This document shows, one piece after another, positions 20,504 to 29,582 of a stretch of 36,124 nt of DNA. The notes below the pieces were generated by a model. It ran no database searches and had not been told where the DNA came from. It saw nothing but the letters and a program-made list of their open reading frames with translations. The stretch spans positions 1 through 36,124 of the IMG/VR virus record IMGVR_UViG_3300044974_000658. One strand, 5' to 3'. A program made the position numbers and the translations under genes. The DNA is from a virus. Within the stretch, counting starts at the first letter, position 1. The number at the start of each line of letters is the position of its first letter.

Positions 20504-21513
20504 TATGCTTGCTGATTTAAACCTAAAATATCAAATTTTGCATCTGTAGAATTGTATATAATTCCAAGATACATTGTTTTACTTATCACAGTAGTAGTAG
20601 GTAAAGTTATTCCAATTGCTCTATAGTCAGCACCAAAAGTAATTGCTCTAGCTGTACCATTATCTTTTATTCTAATCATTAACGATTGACCTTCTACGAA
20701 TGTACCAGTAGGATTAGCAAGTGTAAGTCCAGTAGCTTGTGCTGTAATAATTACTAAATCATTTGTAGATACTGGAGTAACTGTAGCTGAACTAGTAACT
20801 GTTTGAACTGTAGGTGTAATATAACCCCAATTTGCCTTACCATCAGTATCTACACATTTAAGTACTTTACCAACTCCTTGCGTTCCATCAAGCAATCTAA
20901 CTGCGTATTTATTTGCAGTAGTTCCTTCGGCACTAAAATCTCCACCTATACTATTTGAAGTACCAGTTCCAGTTGCTCTACCTTGAATTCCTATATTTGC
21001 AACGGCACTACCAGTTACAAGTGTATTTACACCATAATTATTATTACTTGGATTTACAGCGTCATTTTGAAATGAACCAGTAGTAGTATCGGAAGTTGCA
21101 GAAGACCATGTATTTTCTGACCTTAAAGATACAGCACTACTAGTTTCTTTAACTTTAAGTCTAATTGCAGAATCAGGAGCAACATTTACACCTACTTTAC
21201 CACCAGTTTCTCTAATAGATGAATCAGTAAGAGTATTAGAATCAGTCCATTTAGGAACGTAGTCAGTTGTTCCACTACCATCTACAGCATCTGTAATACC
21301 ATAACCACTTAAAGTTGTAGGTTTGCCTGTAATTGAACTCCATGCTACTGATCCAGCAACTACCCAACTATTAACCCATGTTTTAAAAGCTGTTAAAGTC
21401 CATTTTCTACTCTCAAAAGTAGTTGTTCCAGTTTTTTCACTTAAATCTAATAAAGAGTTTAAATCAGGATTAACTGAAACGTTATTAGAGTATTGTGTTA
21501 TTTTTTTTCCCAT
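20503..21513 (-). CDS. Tail fibre stem protein
   Basis: A 336-aa protein. The N-terminus (MGKKITQYSNNVSVNPDLNS then LLDLSEKTGTTTFESRKWTL) is an attachment region. About 55-80 contains WSSITGKPTTLSGYGITDAV, the common phage fibre 'I.gKP.TlsGYGItda' repeat. TDYVPKWTDSNTLTDSSIRE and GKVGVNVAPDSAIRL follow, repeats shared with marine phage fibres, and the C-terminus is beta-rich. It probably forms the trimeric stem that carries the adjacent lectin-like protein. Confidence 0.75.
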   Translation of the reverse strand: MGKKITQYSNNVSVNPDLNSLLDLSEKTGTTTFESRKWTLTAFKTWVNSWVVAGSVAWSSITGKPTTLSGYGITDAVDGSGTTDYVPKWTDSNTLTDSSIRETGGKVGVNVAPDSAIRLKVKETSSAVSLRSENTWSSATSDTTTGSFQNDAVNPSNNNYGVNTLVTGSAVANIGIQGRATGTGTSNSIGGDFSAEGTTANKYAVRLLDGTQGVGKVLKCVDTDGKANWGYITPTVQTVTSSATVTPVSTNDLVIITAQATGLTLANPTGTFVEGQSLMIRIKDNGTARAITFGADYRAIGITLPTTTVISKTMYLGIIYNSTDAKFDILGLNQQA

Positions 21514-21515
21514 TT

Positions 21516-23813
21516 TTAATCGGTTATTTTAGTTGTTAAATCTTCCATTAATTTAATAGTACCATCTTCCATTAATTTAGTTTCTTCTAAGTGATTATTA
21601 TCTTGTCCATCTTCACTTATTTTACTAGTAATCATAAAACTATAATTTACTTTATTAGTGTCAAGTAAACAGGTAAGCTCTATTGTATCAGCAGAGACTA
21701 AAGTGTATTGAAGTCTATCGTTATTTATTCCGTATAAAGCATTGTTTTTATCGCAATCTATTTCCGTTGACATTAATTGCATTGGTTTGCCGTTTTTTGG
21801 CTCTATGGTTATATCTCCCCAAGGATAACCACTCCATGAAGTAGGATGTACATGAGTAGCCTTTACTAGATAGATATTACCTTGTATAATTGTATTATAT
21901 TCTTTTGTACCGGTTGAATCGTAAATTTTTATATTAGATGTAATTGTTGAATCATCATAATCATATATAACTAAATCTTTGTAAAAATAATCATACACTC
22001 CATTACGTTCAATTTCTAATTTAAATCTAAGTTCATACGTTCCATTTTGATAGTTTACCCAGTTTTTAGTAGCTTTATTTTGCGATTTAAAATAATTATT
22101 AGCTTCAAATTCAGTTAAATAATCTTCCCATCTAACCATAAATGGATAGTATAACCTTAAAGTATAATTTCCTCTATCTACAACATTTTTTAAAGCTAAA
22201 TAAGATACTTGTTTATTTGATGAAAGTGGTAAACTATATGATAAATTTTGGCTTAATTCTACCCAGTTATTCGGATCTTGATTACTACAATCGTATGTTA
22301 TTGAATCTAGTACAAATTCAGAGTTATCAGCATTATTATAACATACTATTTTTCCTATTACATTTCCTAAAGTATTATCTGTTGAAAAATCAAAATCACA
22401 AATAACAGCTATATTATCATGAACATTTATATCCAAATTTTCTGTAGGCTCGGATAAATCTTTAAATAATTCATTATTATCATGATTTACATAAGCTGAA
22501 AAGTCAGGAGTAATTAATTCACCAACTGGTAATTTATATTCTAATTGGTTACCATATACTAAAACATTTGTATTGCCTACTTTACACCAAATATAAAATA
22601 GTCTATCAGAATCTCCTCTACCTTCAATAAATTTACCAAATCTATTTAAAGAGTTATAATAAGGCAAAAATTCTATTTCAATTGTAAAAGTTCGATTACC
22701 ACCAGCATCTACATAGCTAAAATCTCTTAAAGCAATAGTAAAAAAATCAGAAGAGCTATTAACATAATCATCTATATTAGTAGCATTCCATAAAGGGGAT
22801 TTAACAAAAGGTAAATAAATTTCTTGTGATTCTGCTTTATTTAAATTTAGATTTTCATCTAAAGTAATATAACATCCACCAATTTGTATAGTTGATATAC
22901 TAGTTGTATTTGTAGTAATTGTAAAAATTATATTTTTTGACTCATTATAATATAATTCGTTTGCATCAGTAGTATAAGAAATAACATTTGATATTTCACT
23001 ATTGAAACCAGTATCAAACCATCCAGTATCTGCTTTATCTTGTATATTAATAGTTGTTACACCAAAAGTTTCACCAACATTAACTTTAAATTGTAATTTT
23101 GAATATAATTTTAAACACTCAACACCTATAAAGGCATCTTCAACAAATCCACCTATAAATATAATATCGTATGTTATTTCAAAATTTTGTCTATTGTGAG
23201 TAAACCCATAAGGATTAACAGTATCAGCTATTCGTTTTATTTTGCAATTTGAAACAGCATATCCACCTGATTTTTTACCTACTTGTGTTAAATTTGCTTG
23301 AGAAGATACAGTTAAAGTATCTACAGAATTATATACAAATCTAATAGTTTCACCATCAATTAAAGATTCTAATGATGGATTTGGATTTTCATTTTCAACG
23401 AAATTTAATCCTAATTCAATAGATTTTCTAGTTTGTTCAACAAATATACACCAAATAGAACCTTGAGAACTTGAATTGTTCACATTAGGTAATCCAGTAA
23501 GTACTAATTGTAAATCTGTAACAGAAATGATTGTACCCGTATAAGTTGCAGTAACTACATTTGAGTTGTTTACATCTTTAAATACATATGTTTGACCAGC
23601 TCTAAATCCTTCATCTATAAATGAACCTTGTGATTGTACAATTGTACCATCAATAGCATTCATTGACATTGAATTACTTTGTGTTGATCTTATATATATT
23701 TCCGTACTAATAGTATGTTTAACAGAAACAGTATCACCGGCATTTGCTTTGTAATAACTTGAAGTATTACCGTAAATATCAGTATATAGATTACTTACTA
23801 GTGTTACAGGCAT
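21516..23813 (-). CDS. Large distal tail / baseplate structural protein
   Basis: A 765-aa, almost wholly beta-rich protein, starting MPVTLVSNLYTDIYGNTSSY. No enzyme motif, collagen repeat or membrane helix. Composition (Asn, Thr, Tyr, Asp) and position after the tail distal gene suggest a baseplate or tail-tip component, as in other siphophages of Bacteroidetes where the genes after the tape measure encode tip and fibre parts. The last 25 residues (LMEDGTIKLMEDLTTKI) contain a short repeat LMEDxT. It overlaps the 74-aa helical protein upstream by 23 nt. Confidence 0.62.
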   Translation of the reverse strand: MPVTLVSNLYTDIYGNTSSYYKANAGDTVSVKHTISTEIYIRSTQSNSMSMNAIDGTIVQSQGSFIDEGFRAGQTYVFKDVNNSNVVTATYTGTIISVTDLQLVLTGLPNVNNSSSQGSIWCIFVEQTRKSIELGLNFVENENPNPSLESLIDGETIRFVYNSVDTLTVSSQANLTQVGKKSGGYAVSNCKIKRIADTVNPYGFTHNRQNFEITYDIIFIGGFVEDAFIGVECLKLYSKLQFKVNVGETFGVTTINIQDKADTGWFDTGFNSEISNVISYTTDANELYYNESKNIIFTITTNTTSISTIQIGGCYITLDENLNLNKAESQEIYLPFVKSPLWNATNIDDYVNSSSDFFTIALRDFSYVDAGGNRTFTIEIEFLPYYNSLNRFGKFIEGRGDSDRLFYIWCKVGNTNVLVYGNQLEYKLPVGELITPDFSAYVNHDNNELFKDLSEPTENLDINVHDNIAVICDFDFSTDNTLGNVIGKIVCYNNADNSEFVLDSITYDCSNQDPNNWVELSQNLSYSLPLSSNKQVSYLALKNVVDRGNYTLRLYYPFMVRWEDYLTEFEANNYFKSQNKATKNWVNYQNGTYELRFKLEIERNGVYDYFYKDLVIYDYDDSTITSNIKIYDSTGTKEYNTIIQGNIYLVKATHVHPTSWSGYPWGDITIEPKNGKPMQLMSTEIDCDKNNALYGINNDRLQYTLVSADTIELTCLLDTNKVNYSFMITSKISEDGQDNNHLEETKLMEDGTIKLMEDLTTKITD

Positions 23814-24015
23814 TGTAAATTTCTGTTAATTTGTTAATATCCTTGTTTTTTAAAGCATTAATAACATCACTTGATGTATTCATAAGGTTTAAAGCTACTT
23901 CTTTATCCTCATTGCTTAGATTCTCATCATTCAATTTTGATTGAATCTGAATATTCATATTCTTAGCAATACTTTCTATTTGTTCAGATAAGTTATTTAA
24001 TAGTGAAATATCCAT
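23791..24015 (-). CDS. 74-aa helical hypothetical protein
   Basis: A 74-aa protein starting MDISLLNNLSEQIESIAKNM, all predicted helix with heptads (LNDENLSNEDKEVALNLMNT; INALKNKDINKLTEIYN). It lies between two large distal tail genes and overlaps the downstream one by 23 nt. It is probably a small assembly factor or coiled-coil linker of the tail tip; no family is recognised. Confidence 0.6.
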   Translation of the reverse strand: MDISLLNNLSEQIESIAKNMNIQIQSKLNDENLSNEDKEVALNLMNTSSDVINALKNKDINKLTEIYNACNTSK

Positions 24016-24024
24016 GCTATAAAA

Positions 24025-25710
24025 TTAATATAACTTTGTGAGTTTTGACGAGTTTTTAATCAAATTTTTTGGCATTTTGAAAGAAATTATAGCAAAATTC
24101 TTTTTATCGAAATATTGTAGAGTAATAATTTTACAAATAGTACCTTCTATATTCACGTAATTATTTCTATAAATATCTAAAAATTCACTTCCAGTCATTG
24201 GAATTTTAACGTTTTCATAAATGATATATTGATTGTTTTCTAAAGAGTTAATCACATGAAAATTATTCCAAATATTAGATGCGTTTAACTTATATTCATT
24301 TGTTTGACTTACTTTTTCAACTCCATCCCACATAAATATCTTAGTTATAGAGAAAAATTGCTCCGTAATTACTATATAACCTTTTTTATCTTTTTTGTAC
24401 GCATAATTAGTACCAGCTAATTTATCAACCAATTTGAACAACTTTACAAATTCTTTTTCTAACCAACTTTGGTAAGTCTTTGCTTTAGCACGTGCAAATG
24501 GTATATTTACATCTGTTAGTCCTTTAATTAGATTAAATTCATTTGTAGCACCTGAAATCAAATCCTGAGAGTACTCAGCGTTTGTGTTTTCAAAATTATC
24601 TAGTGTTGTTTGATCGGAATAATCAGTTGAATAATGTATATAATATCGTTTAAACAATTTAGAAGTATCAAAAGTAAATACGTTTTTACGTAATTCTTGA
24701 ACATTCATAGGTTGTTTTAAAGATAGTTTATTTGAGTTTTGCCAATAATCCCATCTTTCTAAATGCACTTCTTTATCTACTACTCTAATATCTGCATTAA
24801 ACATTATTTGCATTTGATTTAATAAAGTTCCTAAAGTTGGAGTAACATCACTTGCACTTGGATAACATTTATTGTATTTTAAAGTAATATCATTTTGAAA
24901 TATCTCATACCATTTTTGACTAGTTGTATTTTGTGGTACTGGTAAGATTGCAATATTATTATAGTTATTGTCAAATATTGTAGATTTAAAAGTATAACCT
25001 AAATAAGAACATGATTTTTCTAATAATTCCTTAACCGTACAAGCATTTAAATATCTTACTTGTGGGAAAATCAAATTAAATAATCTTTTTACAAGCTGTA
25101 CAGCCTGAAATAACAATATAGCTGTAAATGTTATTTCTATTAATAATTGAACAGCAGCTTCTACCAATTTACCTTGAATTGCAAACGGGGCATACGCAAC
25201 AGCTGAACTAAATTCTTTTACTGTTTTAGATAGCTCACGTGCTTTATCCGCTAAAGCCATTGATATCATAAATAACGATACAGAAGTAATTAAAGCTTGT
25301 GCAACTGCATCTTTTGGTATAACTTGGTAACCAACTTGAAAACCTGTGAATTTTATTTTAGTATTTACTAATTCAAAACTCAAACCTTGTGCATCATCAA
25401 AGAAATGATCGTGTGACTTTATAGCACGTAAATTAAATTCGCATTCATTACCAAAGTCTCTAAAACTATTTGTAAAGTCAATAGCAAAATTCAATTCTTT
25501 ACCAGTAGCAAACTCAACTTTATAATCTAAACCTTCTAAAAAACTTTTAACTAGTAAATGATTTTGTATTAATGTATATGCTTCTCGATTGACTTTAATT
25601 GTATCAGTAGTTAATTTGTTTTGATCTACTGTACCTTCAAAATTCACATTAATACCAATATCAAAAGTATTTATTGGTGTTATTTCTTTATTTGCTATAA
25701 AATGTCTCAT
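24025..25710 (-). CDS. Distal tail / tail-hub-like protein with hydrophobic segment
   Basis: A 561-aa protein immediately after the tape measure gene, where the distal tail or hub protein is expected. It begins MRHFIANKEITPINTFDIGI. The segment about 140-205 is unusual: ALITSVSLFMISMALADKAR and LLIEITFTAILLFQAVQLVK give two hydrophobic stretches long enough for membrane helices. The rest is mixed alpha/beta with WYEIFQNDITLKYN and YKKDKKGYIVITEQFF. Hubs normally lack membrane helices, so this may be a tip protein that enters the host envelope. Family uncertain. Confidence 0.6.
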   Translation of the reverse strand: MRHFIANKEITPINTFDIGINVNFEGTVDQNKLTTDTIKVNREAYTLIQNHLLVKSFLEGLDYKVEFATGKELNFAIDFTNSFRDFGNECEFNLRAIKSHDHFFDDAQGLSFELVNTKIKFTGFQVGYQVIPKDAVAQALITSVSLFMISMALADKARELSKTVKEFSSAVAYAPFAIQGKLVEAAVQLLIEITFTAILLFQAVQLVKRLFNLIFPQVRYLNACTVKELLEKSCSYLGYTFKSTIFDNNYNNIAILPVPQNTTSQKWYEIFQNDITLKYNKCYPSASDVTPTLGTLLNQMQIMFNADIRVVDKEVHLERWDYWQNSNKLSLKQPMNVQELRKNVFTFDTSKLFKRYYIHYSTDYSDQTTLDNFENTNAEYSQDLISGATNEFNLIKGLTDVNIPFARAKAKTYQSWLEKEFVKLFKLVDKLAGTNYAYKKDKKGYIVITEQFFSITKIFMWDGVEKVSQTNEYKLNASNIWNNFHVINSLENNQYIIYENVKIPMTGSEFLDIYRNNYVNIEGTICKIITLQYFDKKNFAIISFKMPKNLIKNSSKLTKLY

Positions 25711-25719
25711 AATTATTTA

Positions 25720-25727
25720 TATATTTG
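25720..25727 (+). promoter_or_regulatory. Possible plus-strand promoter box
   Basis: TATATTTG on the plus strand matches TAnnTTTG. A TTTG lies 25 nt upstream (25691-25694), longer than usual, so the match is incomplete. It points toward the plus-strand terminator at 25765-25795, 38 nt downstream. Since all genes here are on the minus strand, a transcript from this box would be a short antisense-orientation RNA. Confidence 0.35.
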
Positions 25728-25732
25728 TGTCG

Positions 25733-25795
25733 TCATGGTTGACATTTGATTATTATTTACGTTTAAAGGTAGTTCTTGTCGGCTACCTTTTTTTT
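25733..25795 (+). ncRNA. Possible short plus-strand RNA between tape measure and distal tail genes
   Basis: A span of about 60 nt bounded by a TATATTTG box and a strong intrinsic terminator, both in the plus direction, inside the only sizeable gap (83 nt) of the tail operon. It encodes no convincing ORF. If transcribed it would be a short RNA running against the tail operon. Only the terminator is convincing; the promoter is weak. Confidence 0.3.
25765..25795 (+). terminator. Plus-oriented intrinsic terminator
   Basis: AAAGGTAG (25765-25772) and CTACCTTT (25783-25790) are perfect 8-bp arms around a 10-nt loop, followed by a run of eight T (25788-25795). The T tract exists only on the plus strand. 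In the minus direction the hairpin follows the tape measure stop directly, but its tail is only TTTAAACG, so it would be a weak terminator or mRNA-stabilising hairpin there. Confidence 0.6.
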
Positions 25796-28631
25796 ATATC
25801 CTAGTGATATTTCTTACCCTTTGGTTTTTAGTTTTAATAGTCTCAACTACGTGCATAACTCCTCCGATTATCTCACCTACTTCAGCTTTATATTCTTCTT
25901 TATTTACAATAGCTTTTTCTAAACTATCCAATTTTGAAACTATTAATTCTGTACTCCAATTAGTATTTATAACCGTATCTTGTTTAATAACGTTACCTCT
26001 TAAATAATCATCCGCTAAGTTAGATAATTCTAAATTTGTCATTCCTTTCATCTTTTCATTTAGTTGCTTTGGCACAACTCTTTCATTAGGATGTAATACT
26101 GACAAGAAACCACCTTTTCCATCTAATCCTTTACCATTTAATCCGGTATCTTCAGTACCTTCCATAAATGCTGGTAAAGAGTTTATAAACGCCTGAAGTA
26201 ACCTTACATCTTTAATTGTTTTTACTAATGCATTTTGACCTCCTAATTCTTTACTTTGTAAGTTAGCATTATAAGAATCAAATACAGTCATTGCAAGTTT
26301 TATTTTCTCTTGTTTCTTTAGCTCTTTTTGTTTCTCTTTATTAGCATCTTGAATCAATTTATTGTTTTGTGCAAGTGATTGTTGAGCATTAATGTTTCCA
26401 CTAGCTGCTAAATCTTTCATGTAATCATTTTGTTTGTTTAAAGCATCTATTTGTCTATCAATAGCAGTTATTTTACGTTCAGATTGAGCAATGAAATAAT
26501 CTGCAGAGAATTTAGCTAACTGATCTAACTTTTGAAAAGTATCTTTTTGTTGTTGTAATTGTTTTTCAGCGTTGTTTTTCTGCGTTTCTAATTGTCTTGT
26601 TTGGTATTCTTCCCATGTTTCAAATAATTCTTTATCTATACTTTGTTTTTCTTTTTTATAATCTTGCTCTATTTTTAATTTATTATCTGCATTTTGTTCA
26701 TCTAATAATTCATTTTCTTTTTTATAATCTTTTTCTAAATTATTAATAGATTCTTGATACTTTTTATATTCTTCAGTACCTACTTTATATGTATCTCTTT
26801 TTTGTTCTAATTTCTTTTTTTCTTCTTTAAATTCTTCTTCTCTAACGTCTTGATTTGCTTTATATTCTTTTTTTAGTGCTTCTAATTTAAAATCTAATTG
26901 CTGCTGTAAAATAGATTCAATTTTGCTATTTTCAGGTACTCCAATTTGTGATATACTATCTTTTTGTTTTTGTATTTCTTTATTTAACTGGTTCTGTAAT
27001 TCTGTTTCTCTAACTTGATTTCTGTATTGTTGTATTTTAGCTAAAATTTCCAAGTATTTAGAAACATATAGATTCAGTTCTTTTTGTGTTTCTGTAGACT
27101 CTTTTGTTTTATTGTTATTTGTACCTATAACTTGATTTAAATTTCCTATGTTCAAACCATATTTTTTAGATCTTTCACTTAGTTCTATCAATTGATTAAT
27201 TAAATCATATTGAGCAGTATTATTATTAGCTAAATTTAAACCTTGTTCTTTTGCGTATTTAATTAATTCTTTATTATTTAATAATTCTTTATATTTTTCT
27301 TTATTATATTCTTTTTGTGTAATTAAACCAGATTCATAACGTAACTTCAAAGAATTTGTTGTCATTTTATTTAATTCAGCAATTACTTTATCTTGTTTTA
27401 TCAAATTTGCTTGTAATAAATTATCGTTTTTTCTTAATTTATATTCAGCTTCTTTAACTTTTATGTATTCTATAACAGATAAATTTAATTGTTCTTGAAA
27501 TAATCTTTCATCACTAATGTTTTTCAATGAAGTTCCATATTGTTTATTTATATTATTCATTAATTCAATTCGTTCTTTACTACCTTTGTTGGTTTGTGTT
27601 AAAGCATATACTAATCCAATATACATTGAACTTTCTTTACTTATATATTCTGAATGTTCCTTTTGTTCTTCTGCAATTCTTTTTTGTTTTTTATTAAGTT
27701 CTTCAAGTTCTTTATTTGCTGGATTTAAAGCATTACTAACCCAATCAACTATTTTAGCTCCATAAATAGTAAGTAATGTAACACCAACTGATAATAATGT
27801 TTGAAAACTAAAAACTGCACCAGCTAATTGTTTAAATACACTTGTTGTTGGTTGTCCTGTAGCTTGTAATTCTACATTTGCTTTTTTAATTTTTTGCAAC
27901 TCATCAAATAATATAGGTAAGTTATTTGATATTGCCATGAAACCAGTTTGCATCGAATTCGCAAAAGCTGGCATTTCACGTGTTAATTGAGCAACAGAAA
28001 AACCTAACCCATCAAAAGCACTTCTGTAGTTACCTACATTACGATTATGAATACCCATTGAAGCATCAACACCCTTTAAAGCTTTATCGTATGTTTGAAT
28101 ACGTTTTTCTAAAGTAGAATATCTTAATTCTTCTTTTTCAGTTAAAGATAAACCTAACTCTTTTTTTATAGCTAAATCTCTGTATTCAGCACGTAATTTA
28201 TTAAGCCAACTATTAACACGTGCGTAACGACTTTCAAGCATAGATTGAGCTTTTATTTCTCTTTCAGTTGCTTTAGCTTGTCTTTCTTGCTCTTTTGTTT
28301 GTAAAATTGTTCTACGTGTTCTTTCCGTTTCGCTTTTCTCTATTTGAATTTCTATTTTAGCTTTTAATCCTAAAGCTTTGTTTAATTCATTTTGAACTTG
28401 TAATTGTGCTTTTTGTAACTTAGTAGCTTGTTCAGTTGCTTTTGTGAAATCATTTAAAGACTTAACAGAATCAAATTTACTAGATTTAATTACCTCTTTT
28501 GTCGTTTCAGCAACTGTTTTAAACTCGGTATTTAATGCAGTCAATTTAATAATTAACTCATCCGCACTTTTAATAGTATTTTTAAATATATTTTGCTCTA
28601 TTATATCACTAGATAGTATTTTTTTCGCCAT
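25794..28631 (-). CDS. Tail tape measure protein
   Basis: A 945-aa protein, the largest in the genome. Long coiled coils fill about 40-200 (QKAQLQVQNELNKAL; TRRTILQTKEQERQAKATER) and about 540-740 (many KEEKKKLEQKRD-like heptads). GLGFSVAQLTREMPAFANSM and a hydrophobic stretch FSFQTLLSVGVTLLTIYGA (about 270-288) form the typical mid-region of Bacteroidetes phage tape measures. Near the C-terminus GGFLSVLHPNERVVPKQLNE is also typical. It sets tail length and takes part in DNA entry. The start overlaps the chaperone-position gene by 23 nt. Confidence 0.85.
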   Translation of the reverse strand: MAKKILSSDIIEQNIFKNTIKSADELIIKLTALNTEFKTVAETTKEVIKSSKFDSVKSLNDFTKATEQATKLQKAQLQVQNELNKALGLKAKIEIQIEKSETERTRRTILQTKEQERQAKATEREIKAQSMLESRYARVNSWLNKLRAEYRDLAIKKELGLSLTEKEELRYSTLEKRIQTYDKALKGVDASMGIHNRNVGNYRSAFDGLGFSVAQLTREMPAFANSMQTGFMAISNNLPILFDELQKIKKANVELQATGQPTTSVFKQLAGAVFSFQTLLSVGVTLLTIYGAKIVDWVSNALNPANKELEELNKKQKRIAEEQKEHSEYISKESSMYIGLVYALTQTNKGSKERIELMNNINKQYGTSLKNISDERLFQEQLNLSVIEYIKVKEAEYKLRKNDNLLQANLIKQDKVIAELNKMTTNSLKLRYESGLITQKEYNKEKYKELLNNKELIKYAKEQGLNLANNNTAQYDLINQLIELSERSKKYGLNIGNLNQVIGTNNNKTKESTETQKELNLYVSKYLEILAKIQQYRNQVRETELQNQLNKEIQKQKDSISQIGVPENSKIESILQQQLDFKLEALKKEYKANQDVREEEFKEEKKKLEQKRDTYKVGTEEYKKYQESINNLEKDYKKENELLDEQNADNKLKIEQDYKKEKQSIDKELFETWEEYQTRQLETQKNNAEKQLQQQKDTFQKLDQLAKFSADYFIAQSERKITAIDRQIDALNKQNDYMKDLAASGNINAQQSLAQNNKLIQDANKEKQKELKKQEKIKLAMTVFDSYNANLQSKELGGQNALVKTIKDVRLLQAFINSLPAFMEGTEDTGLNGKGLDGKGGFLSVLHPNERVVPKQLNEKMKGMTNLELSNLADDYLRGNVIKQDTVINTNWSTELIVSKLDSLEKAIVNKEEYKAEVGEIIGGVMHVVETIKTKNQRVRNITRI

Positions 28632-29088
28632 TTTCTTGCTTTTTATCGTTTGTATATGTTTTTAGGATAGTATCAAACTCTCCTTTACTTATTACTTTCC
28701 AATCTAATCTGTAACCTATCCATTTAGATAGTATTACAAGCGTTTCCTGAATACTTATACCTCTATCGGTACTTTTTTTCATTGTTTCTATTTCTGCATC
28801 GCACAACTCTATTTTAGTTAAATTAAATCTATCCAAATTAATAGTATAGTCTAATTGTAACAAAGCACGTTTACGGATCAATTTCAATAACCTTTCATAT
28901 GTTTTAGAAATACCGTTTTTTTGAATGTAACTATCAAAAATAGTATTAAATATTTCTTCTAGTTTTGAATTTTCTATTTTAGTTGCGTTCTTTTCATCAT
29001 GTAAAACATAGTTAAAATTACCTTGCGTACATTCTATCCAATTAAACAAAGGTATTTCATCAACCGATTTGTAATATTTCTCTAACAT
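28609..29088 (-). CDS. Protein in tail assembly chaperone position
   Basis: A 159-aa helical protein starting MLEKYYKSVDEIPLFNWIEC, with YERLLKLIRKRALLQLDYTI and a C-terminal, lysine-rich end. It lies immediately before the tape measure gene, where siphophages encode the tail assembly chaperone. I looked for a slippery heptamer at its junctions and saw none, so a lambda-like frameshift product is not supported. Chaperone function is an inference from position. It overlaps both neighbours by 23-29 nt. Confidence 0.55.
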   Translation of the reverse strand: MLEKYYKSVDEIPLFNWIECTQGNFNYVLHDEKNATKIENSKLEEIFNTIFDSYIQKNGISKTYERLLKLIRKRALLQLDYTINLDRFNLTKIELCDAEIETMKKSTDRGISIQETLVILSKWIGYRLDWKVISKGEFDTILKTYTNDKKQENGEKNTI

Positions 29089-29512
29089 AGTTTATATATT
29101 TTGGTAATAATTCTTGAGCTAATTTCTCTAAACTTTCATTTGTTAATCCTACAATATTATCACCATACTTAACAAATAGGTTTTCATCATCTTTTTGTCC
29201 GTTTCCTTCTACAATAAAAGATAAACCTGATATAATTATTCTTAAAGAATTGTAAAATGCTCCCGTATCATATAAATTATATGGAGTTCCTTCTTCTTTT
29301 CTACCCTCACTTATTATTTCTGTCCAGTAAGAATAAAGACCTATGGTATCTCCATCTGCATCTATACCCTTACTTAATTGATCGTTTTTTATTAATCCTA
29401 ATATAAATGATTTAGTATTTTCATCTAAAGCAGTATACCAAGCAATTGCATCACTTAGTTTCTTTGCATTAAATGCTATTTTACCTAAATCAGTATCTAA
29501 AAAATTAACCAT
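29060..29512 (-). CDS. 150-aa tail-region protein
   Basis: A 150-aa protein starting MVNFLDTDLGKIAFNAKKLS, with DENTKSFILGLIKNDQLSKG, YNLYDTGAFYNSLRIIISGL and LAQELLPKYINYVREI. The 'YDTGaFynSlr' stretch resembles one I know from phage proteins that act at the tail or neck (minor tail or tail completion type). It is the first gene after the tail tube terminator and begins 4 nt after a TATTTTTG box, so it heads the tail and lysis operon. Exact role unknown. Confidence 0.6.
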   Translation of the reverse strand: MVNFLDTDLGKIAFNAKKLSDAIAWYTALDENTKSFILGLIKNDQLSKGIDADGDTIGLYSYWTEIISEGRKEEGTPYNLYDTGAFYNSLRIIISGLSFIVEGNGQKDDENLFVKYGDNIVGLTNESLEKLAQELLPKYINYVREILQIG

Positions 29513-29516
29513 ACAA

Positions 29517-29524
29517 CAAAAATA
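29517..29524 (-). promoter_or_regulatory. -7 box for the tail and lysis operon
   Basis: TATTTTTG on the minus strand fits TAnnTTTG and ends 4 nt before the ATG at 29512, directly after the T tract of the tail tube terminator. The geometry, terminator then box then ATG within a few bases, is the same as at 3977-4022 before the packaging genes. The transcript would be almost leaderless. No clear -33 element is seen. Confidence 0.45.
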
Positions 29525-29549
29525 AAAAAAGGGTAGCTATTAACTACCC
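29524..29549 (-). terminator. Terminator after the tail tube gene
   Basis: On the minus strand GGGTAG (29549-29544) pairs with CTACCC (29536-29531) around a 7-nt loop, followed by seven T (29530-29524). It lies 34 nt after the tail tube stop, and marks the end of the head-to-tube transcription unit. Confidence 0.78.
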
Positions 29550-29552
29550 TAA

Positions 29553-29571
29553 TTTGATTATATTTTAATCA
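29553..29571. repeat. Palindromic intergenic element, tail tube copy
   Basis: TTTGATTATATTTTAATCA is identical to 785-803 and 34078-34096. Here it overlaps a second palindrome (TTTAATCA-T-TGATTAAA, starting inside it) and lies between the tail tube stop and its terminator. Two exact intergenic copies per genome in an A/T-only-rich background suggest a protein-binding site or RNA processing element rather than chance. Confidence 0.5.
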
Positions 29572-29582
29572 TTGATTAAATT

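Noticed and set aside
28609-29512. Programmed frameshift joining the two genes before the tape measure.
   Set aside because: The downstream gene has its own ATG and I found no slippery heptamer at the overlap.
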